64,000 nucleotides of DNA, from contig JAHNEJ010001810.1 in NCBI GenBank assembly GCA_022559845.1, forward strand, positions 1 through 64,000. The letters are read 5' to 3'. The stretch is from Amorphophallus konjac (Eukaryota > Streptophyta > Magnoliopsida > Alismatales > Araceae). Below are positions 10,413 to 24,561 of this stretch, piece by piece (within the stretch, counting starts at the first letter, position 1; each line of letters opens with the position of its first letter). Made by a program: the position numbers and the translations under genes. The notes under the pieces are model-generated. The model saw only the letters and a list, made by a program, of their open reading frames with translations, ran no database searches and was not told the DNA's origin.

Positions 10413-11321
10413 CTCCAAAGTCAAGAACTTCCCAACATTCTCGTGAATTCTCCAACCCATCTCACATCTTTACATTAACGAATGACAAAAGTGTAATTTC
10501 ACTTGGTATTTAATTTACTTTTTGTGATTTTTTACTTAGTATGTGACAAAATTTATAAAAGTGTTTACCATGAGATTTATAGATAATGAAATTCTCTTTC
10601 TAATGAGTTTAATATTGACCTTATTCTGACATCTATGCAAAGTTATATTATAAATAATGTAAAATTTTTAATAGGGATAATTATGTAATTTATATAACTC
10701 TTCAATTTTATCTTGATAGTTAAATTCATATTTATTTATTTATTTTATAATAATATTTAATTACTAACTATCACTCACAATCTACCTATATCATTGAGAA
10801 ATATAAATCATCTACTTTTTCATTTAAATAATACTTCATCTATCCTACTTAGTCTAATTACTTAGATGATATTTCGTCTATCCTGCCTCATGTAATTGCT
10901 TAGACAATATTTTGTCTATCCTATTTCATCTAATCGCTAGATGATATCTCATCTATCCTACATCATCTAACTACTTAGATGATATTTTATCTATCATGAT
11001 TCGTCTAACTGCTTAGATGAAATTTCATCTAATTTTTTTATCATTTAACGTTATACTTTGTTGTTTGACATTTTTGACCTATTATATAGAAGAATCTCAA
11101 AAAGTGTTCAACATAAAAGTTGTAGATAATTAAGTTATCTTTCTAATAAATCTAATCTCACTCCATTTGAATATTTTTACATAAAGTTATGCTACAAATA
11201 ACAAACTACTCTCTTAAATGAATTTATAGTACTACGAGGCTCACTAACGAAAAGGACCAACATATTAGGTTCTTATCAAAAAATCTAATATGTTTTGAAT
11301 TTCTAGAATCGGGATGTCACA
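10413..11321 (-). other. AT-rich block, possible degenerate gypsy LTR
   Basis: Its right end, read on the minus strand, begins TGTGACATCCCG, a common start of chromovirus LTRs. No partner LTR or target duplication was found. It contains a 38-bp tandem repeat and no genes. Confidence 0.3.
10836..11035 (+). repeat. About 38-bp tandem repeat, five diverged copies
   Basis: The repeating theme is CATCTATCCTAC, then TCATCTAA, then CTTAGATGATAT. It returns about every 38-40 bp with substitutions. Confidence 0.75.
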
Positions 11322-11659
11322 AATGTGACCCCTTCCTCCTCCGCCAATGGCAGCGAGAGCCGTTGATTTGGCTTTAGCACCCCCGCTCGGGCCTCGCCTC
11401 TCTAGACCCCCCGCCTCCTGTCGTTGCAGGTCTCTAGAACCCCGTCGCCCTCTCGCCCAATCGCAACTGCCCACCGATGTGGCCCTTTGCACTTCATACA
11501 GAGGGCCAGTGTTCCTTCCCAAGTGCCACCCCACTGCTACTACTCATCGCCTGCTGACCTTCGCCTTCACTGGCAATAACAACCTATAAGTACTGGGCTG
11601 CCTACAGCCTACGACCATGTTCACCCTCATTTGCCATCGACTTGTACAGGTCCACTGCA

Positions 11660-11868
11660 GCCCCAGCGCCCCGCCACCCTCCACCATCGGAGGCAAGACA
11701 ACCCCCCTCTCTCACCGGAACCCACCCCCCACTAGCATGTGGGAGTGCCCGGATTTATACTCTCTCTCTCTCTCTCCAGCGCCCCGCCGCCCTCCCCCAT
11801 CGGCGGCAAGACAACCCCCCTCTCACCGGAACCCACCCCCCCACTAGCATGTGGGAGTGCCCAGATTT

Positions 11869-11936
<68 letters not shown>

Positions 11937-12035
11937 ACCCCGCCGCCCTCCACCATCGGCGGCAAGACAACCCCCCTCTCTCACCGGAACCCACCCCCCA
12001 CTAGCATGTGGGAGTGCCCGGACTCTCTCTCTCTC
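11660..12035 (+). repeat. Minisatellite of about 110-160 bp with (CT)n tails, three copies
   Basis: Each copy contains GCCCTCCACCATCGGCGGC, then CTCACCGGAACCCACC, then CTAGCATGTGGGAGTGCCC. Each ends in a CT run, the longest at about 11873-11932. Apparent open frames here are low-complexity artefacts. Confidence 0.85.
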
Positions 12036-12279
12036 TCTCTATGTGTGTGTGTAGGGATTGTGTGTGTGTGTAGGGATTAAGGTATTTTCGTCATTTAGAA
12101 TCTCTGTAGAATATTTGCTTTCTCATCAGCAAAAATTAATCACGATGGTATTTTTGCAAACTATGAATTTAAATAGTGATATGCATGTTACTGTATTTTC
12201 AGGAGTGATTTTTTATATATTTTTATTTAACAATGGTTTACATGTAAAAAATGATTTTTTTGACATGGTGCAGTGGGAA
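12036..12279. other. Spacer, nothing recognised
   Basis: It holds a short TG-rich run (12041-12068) and AT-rich sequence. No supported gene is present. Confidence 0.6.
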
Positions 12280-12450
12280 GGGGAGGCCGAGAGTTAGAAA
12301 CCCCCATTAATCAACACAAGGGGCCACCTGGTAAACATGGGCACCCATAACGTGGGGGTCATGGCTCCCCCCTTGGGGAGCGCAAGATCAATCAGCAGTC
12401 ATTCCTCGAGGGGGGAGGTGATGAACCACTGAGCTATGTGCATAGTTCAA
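12280..12450 (-). mobile_element. tRNA-derived SINE-like copy
   Basis: On the minus strand a box-A-like TAGCTCAGTGG lies near the head (about 12440). It is followed by CACCTCCCCCCTCGAGG and a box-B-like GATTGATCTTG, the layout of a tRNA-related promoter. The tail region resembles that of the copy at 12750-12995. This was found by eye. Confidence 0.45.
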
Positions 12451-12749
12451 CAATGGATCTTTGAAGCAGTAGAGGTCTTATCAGTGATGATTGAGATCTT
12501 TGAACTAGAGAGATGTGCTGAACTAGAGGAACCACACAGAGATAAGCGAATTTTAGGAGATGCAATAGGGTTGTAAACTGGTCAAATCCAATGTGGAATC
12601 AATAGATTACGATTACGATTACGATAAGAAAGTTAAGGTTTTTATTTTGATTCTAATAAACCCGAAACATATAATTTTCAATTGTGTTCTATGTTTAATT
12701 TCACTTACCAAAAATGACACCTGCTATCGATCTTTTTTTTGTTACATCA

Positions 12750-12995
12750 CATAGTGGTCTGGGAAGGGGGGGAATACGAGGAGGGGAATAAGGGAGCCAA
12801 GGTTTGAAACTGACACTCTGTAATTTTTCAGAAACTGGGGGTGGGTGATCTCGCTACTAATAACCTGACGTCGTGGAATAAACTAGGGGTGACATGGGGT
12901 GAACTACTCCAAATGTTGGAGAGCGGAATCGAATCCACGACCTCCCCATCGTATGGGGAGGTGGTGAACTATCGAGACATGTCTCGAGTTCAAAG
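12750..12995 (-). mobile_element. Second tRNA-derived SINE-like copy
   Basis: On the minus strand TAGTTCACCAC (box A-like) is followed by an anticodon-arm-like hairpin, CCTCCCCATACGATGGGGAGG with its middle bases unpaired. A box-B-like GTGGATTCGATTCC follows. The downstream body resembles the neighbouring copy. Confidence 0.5.
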
Positions 12996-14424
12996 CTTGC
13001 TATTAATACTTTATTTGAAATTTTATATTTTATATATATTTCAAACTTCAAACTCTCTTTAAAAAATGAAAAATAATCAAAATGACACGAGGGCCACCTA
13101 AACTTACCTAAATATTGAGGACTAACTTCAAACTAAATAATAATAATTTAAAATGATTTGATAATAAAAAATAGTAGAATTATATATAAAAACTAAGATA
13201 CAAAAACTCTAATTTCCAACTTCAATAACTTATCAAAATATCTAAATTCGATTGTGATAGTTTAATGATCGCATTTTATGAATCTAACACCTATGAAATT
13301 AATCGGAATTAGGTCAGAAGTTCAGATTTTCGGATTCCATTTGCAGCCTTATAACCCACCACTTTTGTGATAGAAAGACAAGAAAAAGACATATATAACT
13401 TTGAATGAGGTGGATAAGATATGTATGAAATTAGTGATATTGAAATTCAAATATGAAAATGGAAAGAGCTTTTTCGTAAAAGGTGGGAAAAAGACCCAGC
13501 ATTTGTGAGACAGTGGGGGGGTTGCAGCACTACGGTCGCCCTTTATACGACAAGCCGGAGTGGTAGACTAGGATAAATATTCTTGGATCAAATTATTAGG
13601 GGGCTTGGTGGATGATGATCAACATCATCATCATTATCCACACATGTCATGGGTTAAAGAAATATATGCAAATAAGTTCTTACAATAGAAAAAGAAATTT
13701 TAAATATTTATGAATTAGGCCGTCCAATCTCAATTTATATTTTTTTAAAAAAATAATGTTATTTTTTAAATAATTATCAATAGAAAATTTAAAACTTGTC
13801 CCTTACAACTATAGTATTTATGAATTAGGCCTTCTAATTTCTATAGATTTTTTAAACTTAATGGTATTTTATAAATAATTATCAAAATGTATTTAAATAA
13901 AAGTCTTTTCATATATATTTATTATATTCTCTTATTAAATTATTTGTAATACGTCCCTTCTCCTCAAAATATCTAATTTTGATGCAGCATGCGTACTTTA
14001 CAACCTGACATCTAGAATGCATATTTTTAATCTAAAATGCATAATTTTACTTCGTAACTCACGTACAATAGGCATTTCTAATTTTCTACACCAGAATGTA
14101 TTGTTTGATAGCACACACAATTTTGTTATGTAATACATACTCTCTCATCAAAAAGAGATTTGAAAATATTTTTAGCAGAAGTATACTTTGTTAATTATTT
14201 AAAAGAGTAATATTATATTTTAAAGAACATGATAGGATTTATTTATAACTCTTTATAACCTCAGGTTGTCTATAATGAAATACTTTAGAAAATTAGGAAT
14301 ACGACTTTTTAAGTTTTTATATTAAATACTTAGGAAGGGTTCCTACCAAATAAATGCATAACTACGAGAGGTTAAAGATAAATAATGGGATTCTATGAAA
14401 TAATCCCCTAGATATGACTGAAAT
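12996..14424. other. AT-rich spacer without recognised features
   Basis: Both strands lack supported coding frames. Only low-complexity AT runs are seen. Confidence 0.6.
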
Positions 14425-14790
14425 CTAAAGAGTAATGGTTCGTGCACCTACTATATTAATTATACTCGTCGGTGTAATTAATGTAATATTTAATATTTTT
14501 TTTTATTTTTTTTGAGTGACACTCATCCTAAATTTACTTGGTCCCCACACCACGTCAGGGGTCAAACAAAAATAAAAATCGGACCCGTGAATAGTTATTT
14601 TTCACTATTCACAGGGAGATAAATTTTATTTTACTTGACTCCTACCCCACGTCACCATATGACGTGACATGGGAGTCCAACAAACTTAGGGTGAGAGCCA
14701 CTCAAAAAAATTAAAAAAAATATTAAATATTACACTAATTATATCGTGGGTGTAATTAGGTAGTGGGTGCACTAAGCATTTTACTCAAAT
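14425..14790. mobile_element. MITE with long terminal inverted repeats
   Basis: The two halves are almost complementary over about 150 bp each. The left end GGTTCGTGCACCTACTA pairs with the right end GTAGTGGGTGCACTAAGC. Inner parts such as GTGAATAGT/ACTATTCAC and CCCACGTCA/TGACGTG also pair. No coding capacity is present. Exact ends and target duplication are unclear, and the type may be Mutator-like. Confidence 0.75.
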
Positions 14791-17700
14791 CTAAAACTAA
14801 GAATTTCAATTGTATACAACATGTGTTTAACTCTACATATCATCCCTAATTTATTGATAAGCTTAATTTTACCAAGGCAATTAAGCCCTCATAAGTCTAC
14901 ATAATTACTAGTGCTGTAAATTTAGTAACCTAAATCCATTCAGACGAATTTGAAGACTGGTGTAGGTTGAATTAGAGTTGGGTTTAGCAGGAGCGCCTCA
15001 GCGTGCCCACCTCCCTTAAGTTGGGTCATTAGACCGGCAAAGCTATGTTATTTCCAAGACAGAACAATTATGTACAAAATAAATGGATTTTTATTTTTTA
15101 AGTCTCTAAAAGTAAATGTATGCCCTTATTAATATCTCAAATACATCTATTATGTTTTTAGTTCCTACAATCTTCGTCGTTGTCCTTGGTAGTTCATGTC
15201 ATTCAATTCGGAAACCAAAGTGAAACCCAGCCTCGGTTAACTTAATCCAGATGCAGTAAAAGATGAAAATTCCCCCGGATAGGTTGTCCCCGTGCGAGCA
15301 GCTCTCCAGTGCCCTGGACCTCTCCGGAAAGCAAGTCCAAGGGAACCTGTCTCCGGTTCACTCCTCCTCCGGCACCGGCGGCGGCCAAGACCATGCTACT
15401 TCCATGTGAAACATGTGAGGAAAAATGATATTTTTGTTCTTTTTTGTTAATCCTTTTTGCTTTGTCAGGAGAGAAAAAAAGTCCATAGATGGAGAAGACC
15501 TTGCCAGAGGGGAAGGAGAACTTCGAGACGGTGTCCTGAGGAGGCCCCCATGTAGTCCCTCTCTCTCTTCTCACATAGTCCCTTCCTTCCTCCTCGCTGG
15601 AGGCAGGAGTAGCATCGGCGTAATGCTCTCTCCCTACTCTCTCTAGCGGCATCGACCCTTTCCGGCCTCACCTGCCAACCTACCGGTGACTTCATCTCTT
15701 TGCTCTGCCTCAATCTGCTCTCTCTCTCTCTCTCTCTCTCTCGATTCTCACGCAATCCCTTTCTTCCTCCTCACTGGAGGCGGGAGCAACATAAGCGTCA
15801 TGCTCTCTCCGCCACTCTCTCTGCTCTCATCGGCGACTTCAACCTGCGCCAGCTTTCTAGTGACTTTCTCCCTCTGCTCTACTCTGCACTCTCTACTTGC
15901 ATCCTTCGTTGGAAAGAATGGTGGAGCCGGAGGCGTGAGGGGTGTGGTCCCGAGTGTCGATGCCCTACTCTCTCCCCCACTCTCTCTCCCACGACGCCTC
16001 CACTAGCACGTTGGTGGCCTGGTTTGCCCAATGCGGTAGCCCCACTGTGGGCACGCCGCATGCCAGGCTCTCCAGTGTGGAGTTTCAGCTGCAGTGGCTG
16101 AAGACAGTGGACGGCGAGCAGGAGGAGGATGTGTCCACCGGCGCCAACAGTAGGATGGTCTCCACTGGGGAGAGGTTGCAGAAAAACCCTCCTCCACGGG
16201 AACCTGTCTCCGATGGCTAGGGTGTAGCCACTGCGGCAAACCCTACCAACATTCCCCCGTAGAAAAGCTCAACACAGGCATAATTTTATCCTCCAATGTG
16301 CAGAGATCCTCGACTCAACTATCCCAGCAATAATGTCATCAACTATTCCAGCAGCACGAGGAGCAGCAAAACCCTAGTATTCATGATCTAGTCCGAGCAC
16401 GATATGGCCTCAAATTTTCTTCTTTTTCTTCTATGGATGACAAGCATGAAGCAATCAATCGGAATGCATCCGATCCCATTTTTCGATGTAGAGCCATCTA
16501 CTACCAAGAAAGGGTGCATACCGCCTCCGATCCCCAGTAGGAATTCCTCCAATATGATCCCAACTTCAGGTTGCCCGTGCAGTTGATAGCTGCTGCGGTA
16601 GCAACAATTGTCGTTGTAGTTGCTAGAGTAGGTAGTGCAATTGGTGGGGTGCGGGCACGTCCAGCAACTGTTGGTGATCTCCATCTCCCTCTTCTCGCTC
16701 AGCACAGCTCTCCAAGACACCACCCTAGCCATCGCTGCTATGAAAAGGGGCATCTTTGTTGCCCACACCACAGAGAACCGTCGCCCCCACCTGACCACCC
16801 TCCGCCATGGCATCCTCTAGGCACCCAATGTCGGCGCGAGCACCACAGGCTTCTGGCTTGCCAATATGGTGACCACCCTCGACTAGAGAGAGAGAGAGAG
16901 AGAGACTATGGGCCAACATGGAAGGAGGATACTTTCGGGTTTTTCACTGCTCTGTTATCTTAAAGACGGAATATTCTTGAGTATATTATTTTTTTAACTT
17001 CTACAAATGACATAGACTTTTTAGTAAAACGACGAAGATTGTAGAGACTTAAAAAAGACATAGTTATATTCGAGGGACTGATAAAAAATACTCTTATTTA
17101 TAGAGACTAAAAAATAAAATTTCTAAATAAATTAGATACATACTTTGACGGCCAATTTGGGTCGGGTTGAGCAAATATTTAGCCCGAACTTATTAGATCG
17201 GTTAGGTTGATGTACTATATATGGTTGACTCAAGATTGCGTGGAGGACATCTTATAATGTACCAAAAAAGGGTTGGGCTTCGACCAAGGCCAAATTGATC
17301 CAACCCTAATTAAAACACTTCAAAGGTTAAGAATTATTCTAACGGACGAAAATGTGAATTTCAATAACCTTTAATGTATGTATAATACAAAGTTATCACA
17401 TAACAATTTCATAAACATCTAAATTCTATATTAATTTAACAATTTCATCAACATCTAAATTCTATATTTCTTATGGTTCTAATTTTAATATGCTTTTATA
17501 GCACAAAATGTCTGACCAAAAAAAAATGACAACATAAAAACAGTAACTACGACAATTTTGTCATTCTCATGGCCATAAGAGATAGGACCATGCGATTAAA
17601 ATTTCCACCATATAAGGATACAGACAATGTTTTAATCTCTAACATTTCTCATTACTTCAGTAGATGTTAGATGTTTCTAAAAATAATATTTTCTCGTTAA

Positions 17701-18175
17701 TTACAATAACGATGACGGCTGGATTTGTATACAGTGGTGGGAGGGGATTCATGTCAAGATGTTTGTAAATCCTTCTTATTTGGAAGAGTGTAATTTTGAA
17801 CAATTACAAGTTCTTCTTAATATGTATAAATCTTTCTTAATATGAGAAAATCTAACTCTGATACTATGTTAACCTAGGTATCGAGTGGAGAGAATTTTAA
17901 ATGGATAATGAGGGAGGTGCCCACATGGTACGAGCGACACGGTTGAATGGGTGAGGTGGAGTTTGAAAAATCACGTACCTGATATCATGTTAAATATCTA
18001 AACTCTAACCCAAAACTTATAGGGTCTTTGGGCTAAACCTATTTGGTTATCAAATTTTATTTCATTTGAGTTTTTGACCTAATTTTTAAAACCGGCATAA
18101 ATCAATACTAATTTGAATGGCATAATTGACATAATTTTTAAAAATAATTTAAACATGTTTGATAAATCTTGATCT

Positions 18176-18227
<52 letters not shown>

Positions 18228-18781
18228 GGAGGGAGTGGTGGGTGACGTGTGTGAGAGGGGGGGGATGAGGTTGAGGAATAGATTATGATTGCTTCTTTGA
18301 AAAAAATAAGTGGAGAGATATTTTTATTTTGAGAGAACTTAACAAAGGATGGACGTACTCCCTAAAAAATAGGAAAAGTCTTACCAAATATATAGAAGAT
18401 CATTATTTCTTTCTAATTTTTTATTTTGAAAGAGAAAATGTTCAAAAAAATGCATCCAAACATCCCATTAAATATTAAGTCGAAAATATTCTCAACAGAT
18501 AAAAGAGAAATATACTCACAAATTATCCTACGTGAGACTAAATTTCAACATAATCAATTGGAAAGGTATAACCTTAGCTACGATTCTCCTATCCTCAGGA
18601 GAAAAAAGACAAACAAACATGATCTTGCGAGAAACTTAGTTATACCATTCCAATTGATTATAGAATCATAGCTAGCTAGGTTACACCTTTCCAATTGGTT
18701 ATTATATCATGGGTTTGTGTAGAGATGATAGCATTTGCCCTCCATTATGGATGTCCATGCTCGTCTGACATGTACACGAGG
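14791..18781. other. Spacer with CT-rich duplicated segments, no gene supported
   Basis: 15240-16960 is CT-rich and contains a duplicated segment (about 15560-15650 and 15745-15835) sharing TTCTTCCTCCTC.CTGGAGGC and CATGCTCTCTCC. Several overlapping open frames on both strands are low-complexity and show no known domain. 16960-18180 is AT-rich. An (AG)n run lies at 18183-18225. Confidence 0.5.
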
Positions 18782-18786
18782 GTCAC

Positions 18787-18861
18787 TGATGGGTTGAACC
18801 CGAAATTTGATATAGATAATAAACAGAGCTTTAAATGAAAAGGCATACCTTTACGCAGAGG

Positions 18862-18903
<42 letters not shown>

Positions 18904-19478
18904 CAGGAACTTGCAGAGTCAAAAGGCGGCTTCAAGAGTCACCTTCACGAGTCCACACTCCAAATCCCAAGCCGAGGTGACGTGCCTCCGTGAGCAGTCG
19001 AGAGAGACGTCTCTCTCCCTTTTCCTCTCTATTTTATTCCCTTCACACGGGCACAGCCGCGGGCACGGCCGCAGCAAAACAGGTGACGTGCCTCCGTGAG
19101 CAGCCGAGAGAGACGTCTCTCTCCCTTTTCCTCTCTATTTTATTCCCATCACACGGGCACAGCCGCAGCAAAACCTCTGCCGCAGCAAAACCTCTCTTTC
19201 CCTTTTTACTGCACTTTGCTTTTTCACTTTTCTCCTCTCCACATTTTACTCGGATGGTGGGGGATATATATAGTGGTGGGAGAGGTAAAAGCTTTGAAGA
19301 GAAGGCAAATGGGAGAGAGAGGGAGTGGATAAAGGAGAAGAGGAGGAGGGGGCACCGCAGGGTGCCACGCGGGGTGGTCCCTGCGGTTCCCCAAGGGACG
19401 CCCCCCCCCCCCCCCCCCCCTTGGCGTCTTAGTGGGGTCAGCCCAAGGGGGCACCGCACCGCCGCGTCGCACGTAACA
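18787..19478 (-). repeat. 3' LTR of copia element 1
   Basis: 692 bp. It contains an (AT)n run at about 18867-18901, an internal direct duplication of about 105 bp (from 18976 and 19082) with a GAGAGACGTCTCTC palindrome, and a poly-C run near 19401-19421. Confidence 0.95.
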
Positions 19479-20529
19479 AGCTCTCACTTGCACCTAAGGG
19501 CTGACAGTGAAAATTCAGACACACTGAATGTATCCAAGCTCAACGGTCATACAGGAAATGGAGTGTGCGACCTCCGCGAGATTCTTCGAACAGTAGAAGG
19601 GTGTTCCGTTAAGTTATCACCTAACTAACGGAGCACTCGAAACATCTCGATGTGTATCTCAGATATTTTTAAAATTCACCTGATTTGACACTCCGGATCT
19701 CTCGAAAACAGAGAGCGTCGAACCTCCAAATGCTGAGTGCCCATGACTTTATCATCACATAGATGATAAAGCCTCCCGGGATATGAGAAACTAAGCATGG
19801 TGAAATTTAAAATGTCTTCCCTATGCTGCATATGTCAATCCAATTCTTCTTGACCGCTTTCCTAGACATGTTCCGCTGGACGGTATTAATCGTCGCCCTA
19901 AGAGACATGCTAAAGTAGTGACATCAAGCGTCCTTTTCATGACATAGCGCTGCAGGTCACTAGGGATACACTAGGAATCACACAACTGTGATTCATGAGC
20001 TCACACAATAATGAAGAGGGATCCATTCATCATTCTCATATGCGGTCGAATAATACACATGCGGTATGATACGCATGCCGCGGTGTTCTTCCATTTTCAT
20101 GGGCGTGTCATTAATATGAATATTAAAACACCGCACGGATACCAGTTTAGTTGCGACTTACGCATCTAACCCGAGTCATGCAAACCAGTCGCTCCCACTG
20201 AGCACCTTCTTGCGACTCAGGTATCCGAAATTTACAGGCTCCATGGGATTACCGTAGAATCCTCATGGTCGATCTACATCAGATCTCATCTTAGTCCTTA
20301 ACTAAGGCGGCATATATAATCTGTTCGAGATATTCCCCTTACACCATGACCTTCAGGGTGCCGGGAATATCAAATGCCTCATCTTTGTCGCTTTCGATAA
20401 GCGCCAAAGGTGAATCACCTGTGTGAGTAGGTGATTCTTAGCCTGGTGACACTCTGACAATGTGTAAAACATTCGTATAATGCACATAACATAATAAGCA
20501 AACTTTAATGATGTCAACACTTGTAATAA

Positions 20530-23500
20530 TTACAATTTACAAAGGCCCATAGACTTACAATGGCCAACAAAACTTTCTCTAGCTATTTGCTTTGTTAGTG
20601 GATCAGCTACCATACGACCAGAACTAATCTGTCGTAGCACCACTAACCCTTTTACAAGCAAATCTCTTATATAGTGGTAACGTATATCAATGTGTTTCGT
20701 TCTGCCATGATATTTAGGATCTTTAGCGAAAGCAAGTGCGGAAGTGCTATCTGTATATAGCAGTACACCTTCATCCGCATGAGGTGTAAGCGCCAAGTGC
20801 TTTAACAAATTCCGCATCCATACTGCTTCTTGACTCGCCGCAGAACAAGCCACATATTCTGCCTCCATAGTGGATAGGGCAATGCAATGTTGCTTCTTGC
20901 TGCACCACGAAATAGCTCCACTAGCTAACAGGAACACAAAGCCTGAAGTGGACTTGCGCTCATCATGGTCACCAACCCAATCCGCGTCACTGTATCCCAC
21001 TAGCTTTAGGTCACCTCCGTGGTAACGTAGGACATAGTCTGATGTCCCTCGCAAGTATCGAAAAATACGTTTAACTGCCTTCCAATGTGCAGGACCGGGG
21101 TTACTCTGATAACGGCTAACTAAACCCATTGCAAAGCTAATGTCTGGCCGAGTACACAACATAGCATACATTAGACTTCCAATTGCAGCAGCATAAGGCA
21201 CTCTAGACATTTCTCTCCTTTCTTCTTCATTTTTGGGACATTGATTAGCACGAAGGACACATCCTCTTTCAACTGGAGTATCAATGGGTTTTGAATTGTG
21301 CATTCGAAAACGCTCCAGGATTTTATTAATGTAGGTTTCTTGAGACAAACTCAATAACCTTTGCGAGCGATTTCGCATAATTTTTACGCCGAGCACATAG
21401 CTTGCTTCACCCATATCTTTCATCTCAAAGACAGAAGATAGCCATCCTTTGATAGCATTGATTAACTCCATATCATTTCCGGCTATTAAAATGTCATCAA
21501 CATATAATGACAAAATGAGGAAGCTCTCTCCCACTCGCTTGACGTACACACAGTGGTCCTCTTCAATCATCTCAAAATCATATGAGAGGATTGCCTTGTG
21601 AAATTTTAAGTACCACTGTCTAGACGACTGTTTTAAGCCATATATTGAGCGTTTGAGGCGGCAAACTTTTTGCTCTTCACTTTTAGCCTCAAAACCTTCT
21701 GGCTGGAGCATATAAATCTCCTCGTCTAGTTCTCCATTGAGAAATGCAGTCTTTACATCCATTTGGAACAATTCCAAATCAAGATGCGCGACTATAGCCA
21801 GAACCAGGCGAATAGATGAAAATCTCACGACTGGTGAGAACGTTTCATCATAGTCTATACCCTCCTTTTGGGTATAACCCTTCGCCACCAATCGTGCTTT
21901 GAATTTATCTATAGCCCCATCAGCCTTGCGCTTAAGCTTGAAAATCCACTTATTTCCAATAGCTTTGCGCCCAGGCGGGAGTTCCACCAACTCCCAGACT
22001 TCATTCTGCGCCATAGACTTAATTTCATCTTGCATGGCGGCTTTCCACTCTTTCCTAGATAAGGATGCAAGAGCTTCCTGAATAGATCTAGGCTCTTCAT
22101 CATCCATGGGCTCACAAATGATTACCTCATCTTCAATTTCTAAGAATCGACGCGGCACAAGCCCACGCTTGCTGCGACGTAATGAGTCTTGATTTTCTAG
22201 TGGTTCTATTGGAGCACTCCCACTGGACGTACTCCCACTAGCATGATCATCCCTACTATCTTTAGCAGACACGGGTTCGGGAACGCATTCCCTTCCTGCG
22301 TTAGAAGATGGTGGGAGATCAGAGGATTCTTCCAACTCATGGAGATCAGGACTCTTTTCACTGTCGCCAATACTAAGAAAATCTGTTTCTATGAAAACAA
22401 CATCTCGGACATCTCGCTCTGTCAGTCCTCCTTCTGGACGTTGTCCATACATGACATAACCCACGGAGTTCTCTGGATATCTAATGAAAATAAGCTTTTG
22501 AGCTCTAGGGCCAAGTTTCCCAAACTTACTAGACATGTCATGGACATATCCCGCTGACCCCCATGGTTGCAATTTATCTAAATTGGGCTTGTGGCCATGC
22601 CACAATTCATATGGGGTAGAAGGAACTGACTGTGAGGGCACACGATTCAAGATATAGGCAGCAGTTAACAAAGCATCTCCCCAAAAGGAGATAGGAAGGT
22701 TCGCCTGCGCCATCATAGATCGAACCATGTCCAACAACGTTCTATTCCTTCGCTCAGCAACACCATTTTGTTGTGGCGTATAAGGGATAGTAAGTTGTCG
22801 CTGAATACCTTTTTCTTCACACAATGTCTGGAACTGATTCGACAAGTATTCGCGTCCACGATCTGTCCGAAGAGCTTTAATGCTATTTTCCTTTTGATTC
22901 TCGACCTCGGCTAGGAAGCGCTTAAAACAATCCAGCGCTTCATAGCGGTGAGCGATCAAATAGACATATCCGTATCGCGAATAATCATCTATAAATGTGA
23001 GAAAATAGGTATGACCATGTCGTGCCCTCACACTCATTGGTCCGCAGATGTCGGAGTGGATTAGCTCCAAAGGTGCTGATGCCCTTACAGCCCTTCCAAA
23101 AGGCTTCCGGCATGCTTTCCCAGCAAGACACGGCTCACATACTGGCAAGTCGACTTTAGTGAGTGATCCCAAAAGACCTCCTCGAACTAATCTAGCCATT
23201 CTATCTTGCCCTATGTGACCTAAACGAGCATGCCATGTCGCAGAATCTAAGTCTTTACTATTCAACACATATGTCGAAATGGAAGAAGAATACAATGCAT
23301 TATCTATAGCAAGATCCAATATAAAGAAACCATCATTCATCTTACCATGTCCATACATAATATTGTCTAAAGTAATATTTACACAACTGCCAGAAAAGTT
23401 CAAACAAAAACCTAGTGATAATAAGCTAGAAACTGATAGGAGATTATAACGAATCCCAGGCGCATAGAGTACATCATACAGAATCAGCGTACGTCCATTT

Positions 23501-24561
23501 GGAAAACGGAGTTGGTACGAACCGACTCCGAGGACTTCTTCGCTGGTTCCATTACCCATAAAAACTCTATGCCTGCCTACAGGGATCTTATTGTATTCTA
23601 TGAAGCCAGCTCGATCCATAGTTATATGTTTGGTCGCTCCTGAATCCACAATCCACACAGGATTAGGTTGAGCAGTTAAAACATGTGTACAAACATAAAC
23701 ATATGGATAGCTAGGTACGTTAATTACCTTCTTCGGCTCATGACATTCATTAGCGAAGTGGCCTCTTTTCCCACAGTTGTAGCATTTTATCCGGCTTTTA
23801 TCTTTCTTTTTCTTCCCACCACGGCTTCCACGGCGGTGCTTAAAGGACTGAGTTGCTTTGGGGCCAGGTGCGACATCTAGCCCTTGTGACCTCCTCTGTG
23901 GCCCCTTCCTGCCAAATCGTCGACTGCTCTGACCGACATTGGCAGTGGCGCGGTGCAAAATCTCGCGCTCAGCTTCCAGCTCCACATGACGAGAAATATC
24001 CGAAAAGTCTTTGACATTCTCGTTATGTGTTAGAATTTGTTTCATCTGGAACCACGAGTCAGGGAGAGATCTGATCACAGCCTGCACCTGCTGCTCATCT
24101 GTGAGATCATGTCCCGCCGCCTTCAAATCACGAATCATATGAGCCATAACCCTCAGGTGCTCAGTCATCGTGTGGCGCGAGTCTTTCCGGTAGGTCTCAA
24201 ATTTCAAAACAAGAGCCCTTAGCCGTGTCACAGACGTCCCTCCAAAGTTAAATCTCAACTGGTCCCACATTTCTTTGGCAGTATCAAAACGCTCATACTC
24301 ACCAATGAGATCGTCTTCCATTGCGCTAAGCATAGTAAAGCGTGCACTTCGATCTCTCTTAAATCAAGTCTTATATGTTTCTTGGTCTTGGCGATGTTGG
24401 GCAGTGATGCCCTCTTCGGGCGGTAACATGGTAATAGTAAGGTGGTCGAGCAGTTCTTGCTCATTGAGGAGATATTGGATTTTACGGTGCCACATATCGT
24501 AGTTTGTGCCGTTCAATTTTTCACCCCTAGTGAGATCTGCAATAACATGCCTGGCGGCCAT
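20530..24561 (-). pseudogene. Copia gag-pol polyprotein with one in-frame TGA
   Basis: From Met 24561 to the stop at 20530 the frame is 1344 codons. It is broken only by TGA at 24364-24366 (codon 66). Gag (MAARHVIADLT...) is followed by a zinc knuckle [15 protein letters not shown] near residue 260, and the protease motif VDSGATKH near 306. Next come the GAG-pre-integrase HARLGH, integrase HSDICGP...DDYSR...NGVAERRNR, reverse transcriptase with YVDDILIAG, and RNase H ending around [13 protein letters not shown] and ADPLTKQ. The TGA falls where gag has a conserved Trp (Y-x-W...D..A), so a TGG to TGA change is likely. Translation restarting at Met 24333 would lack the gag N terminus. Everything else looks intact. 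Confidence 0.93.

Noticed and set aside
11739..12080. Ser/Leu repeat protein
   Set aside because: It is encoded by a (CT)n microsatellite within tandem repeats.
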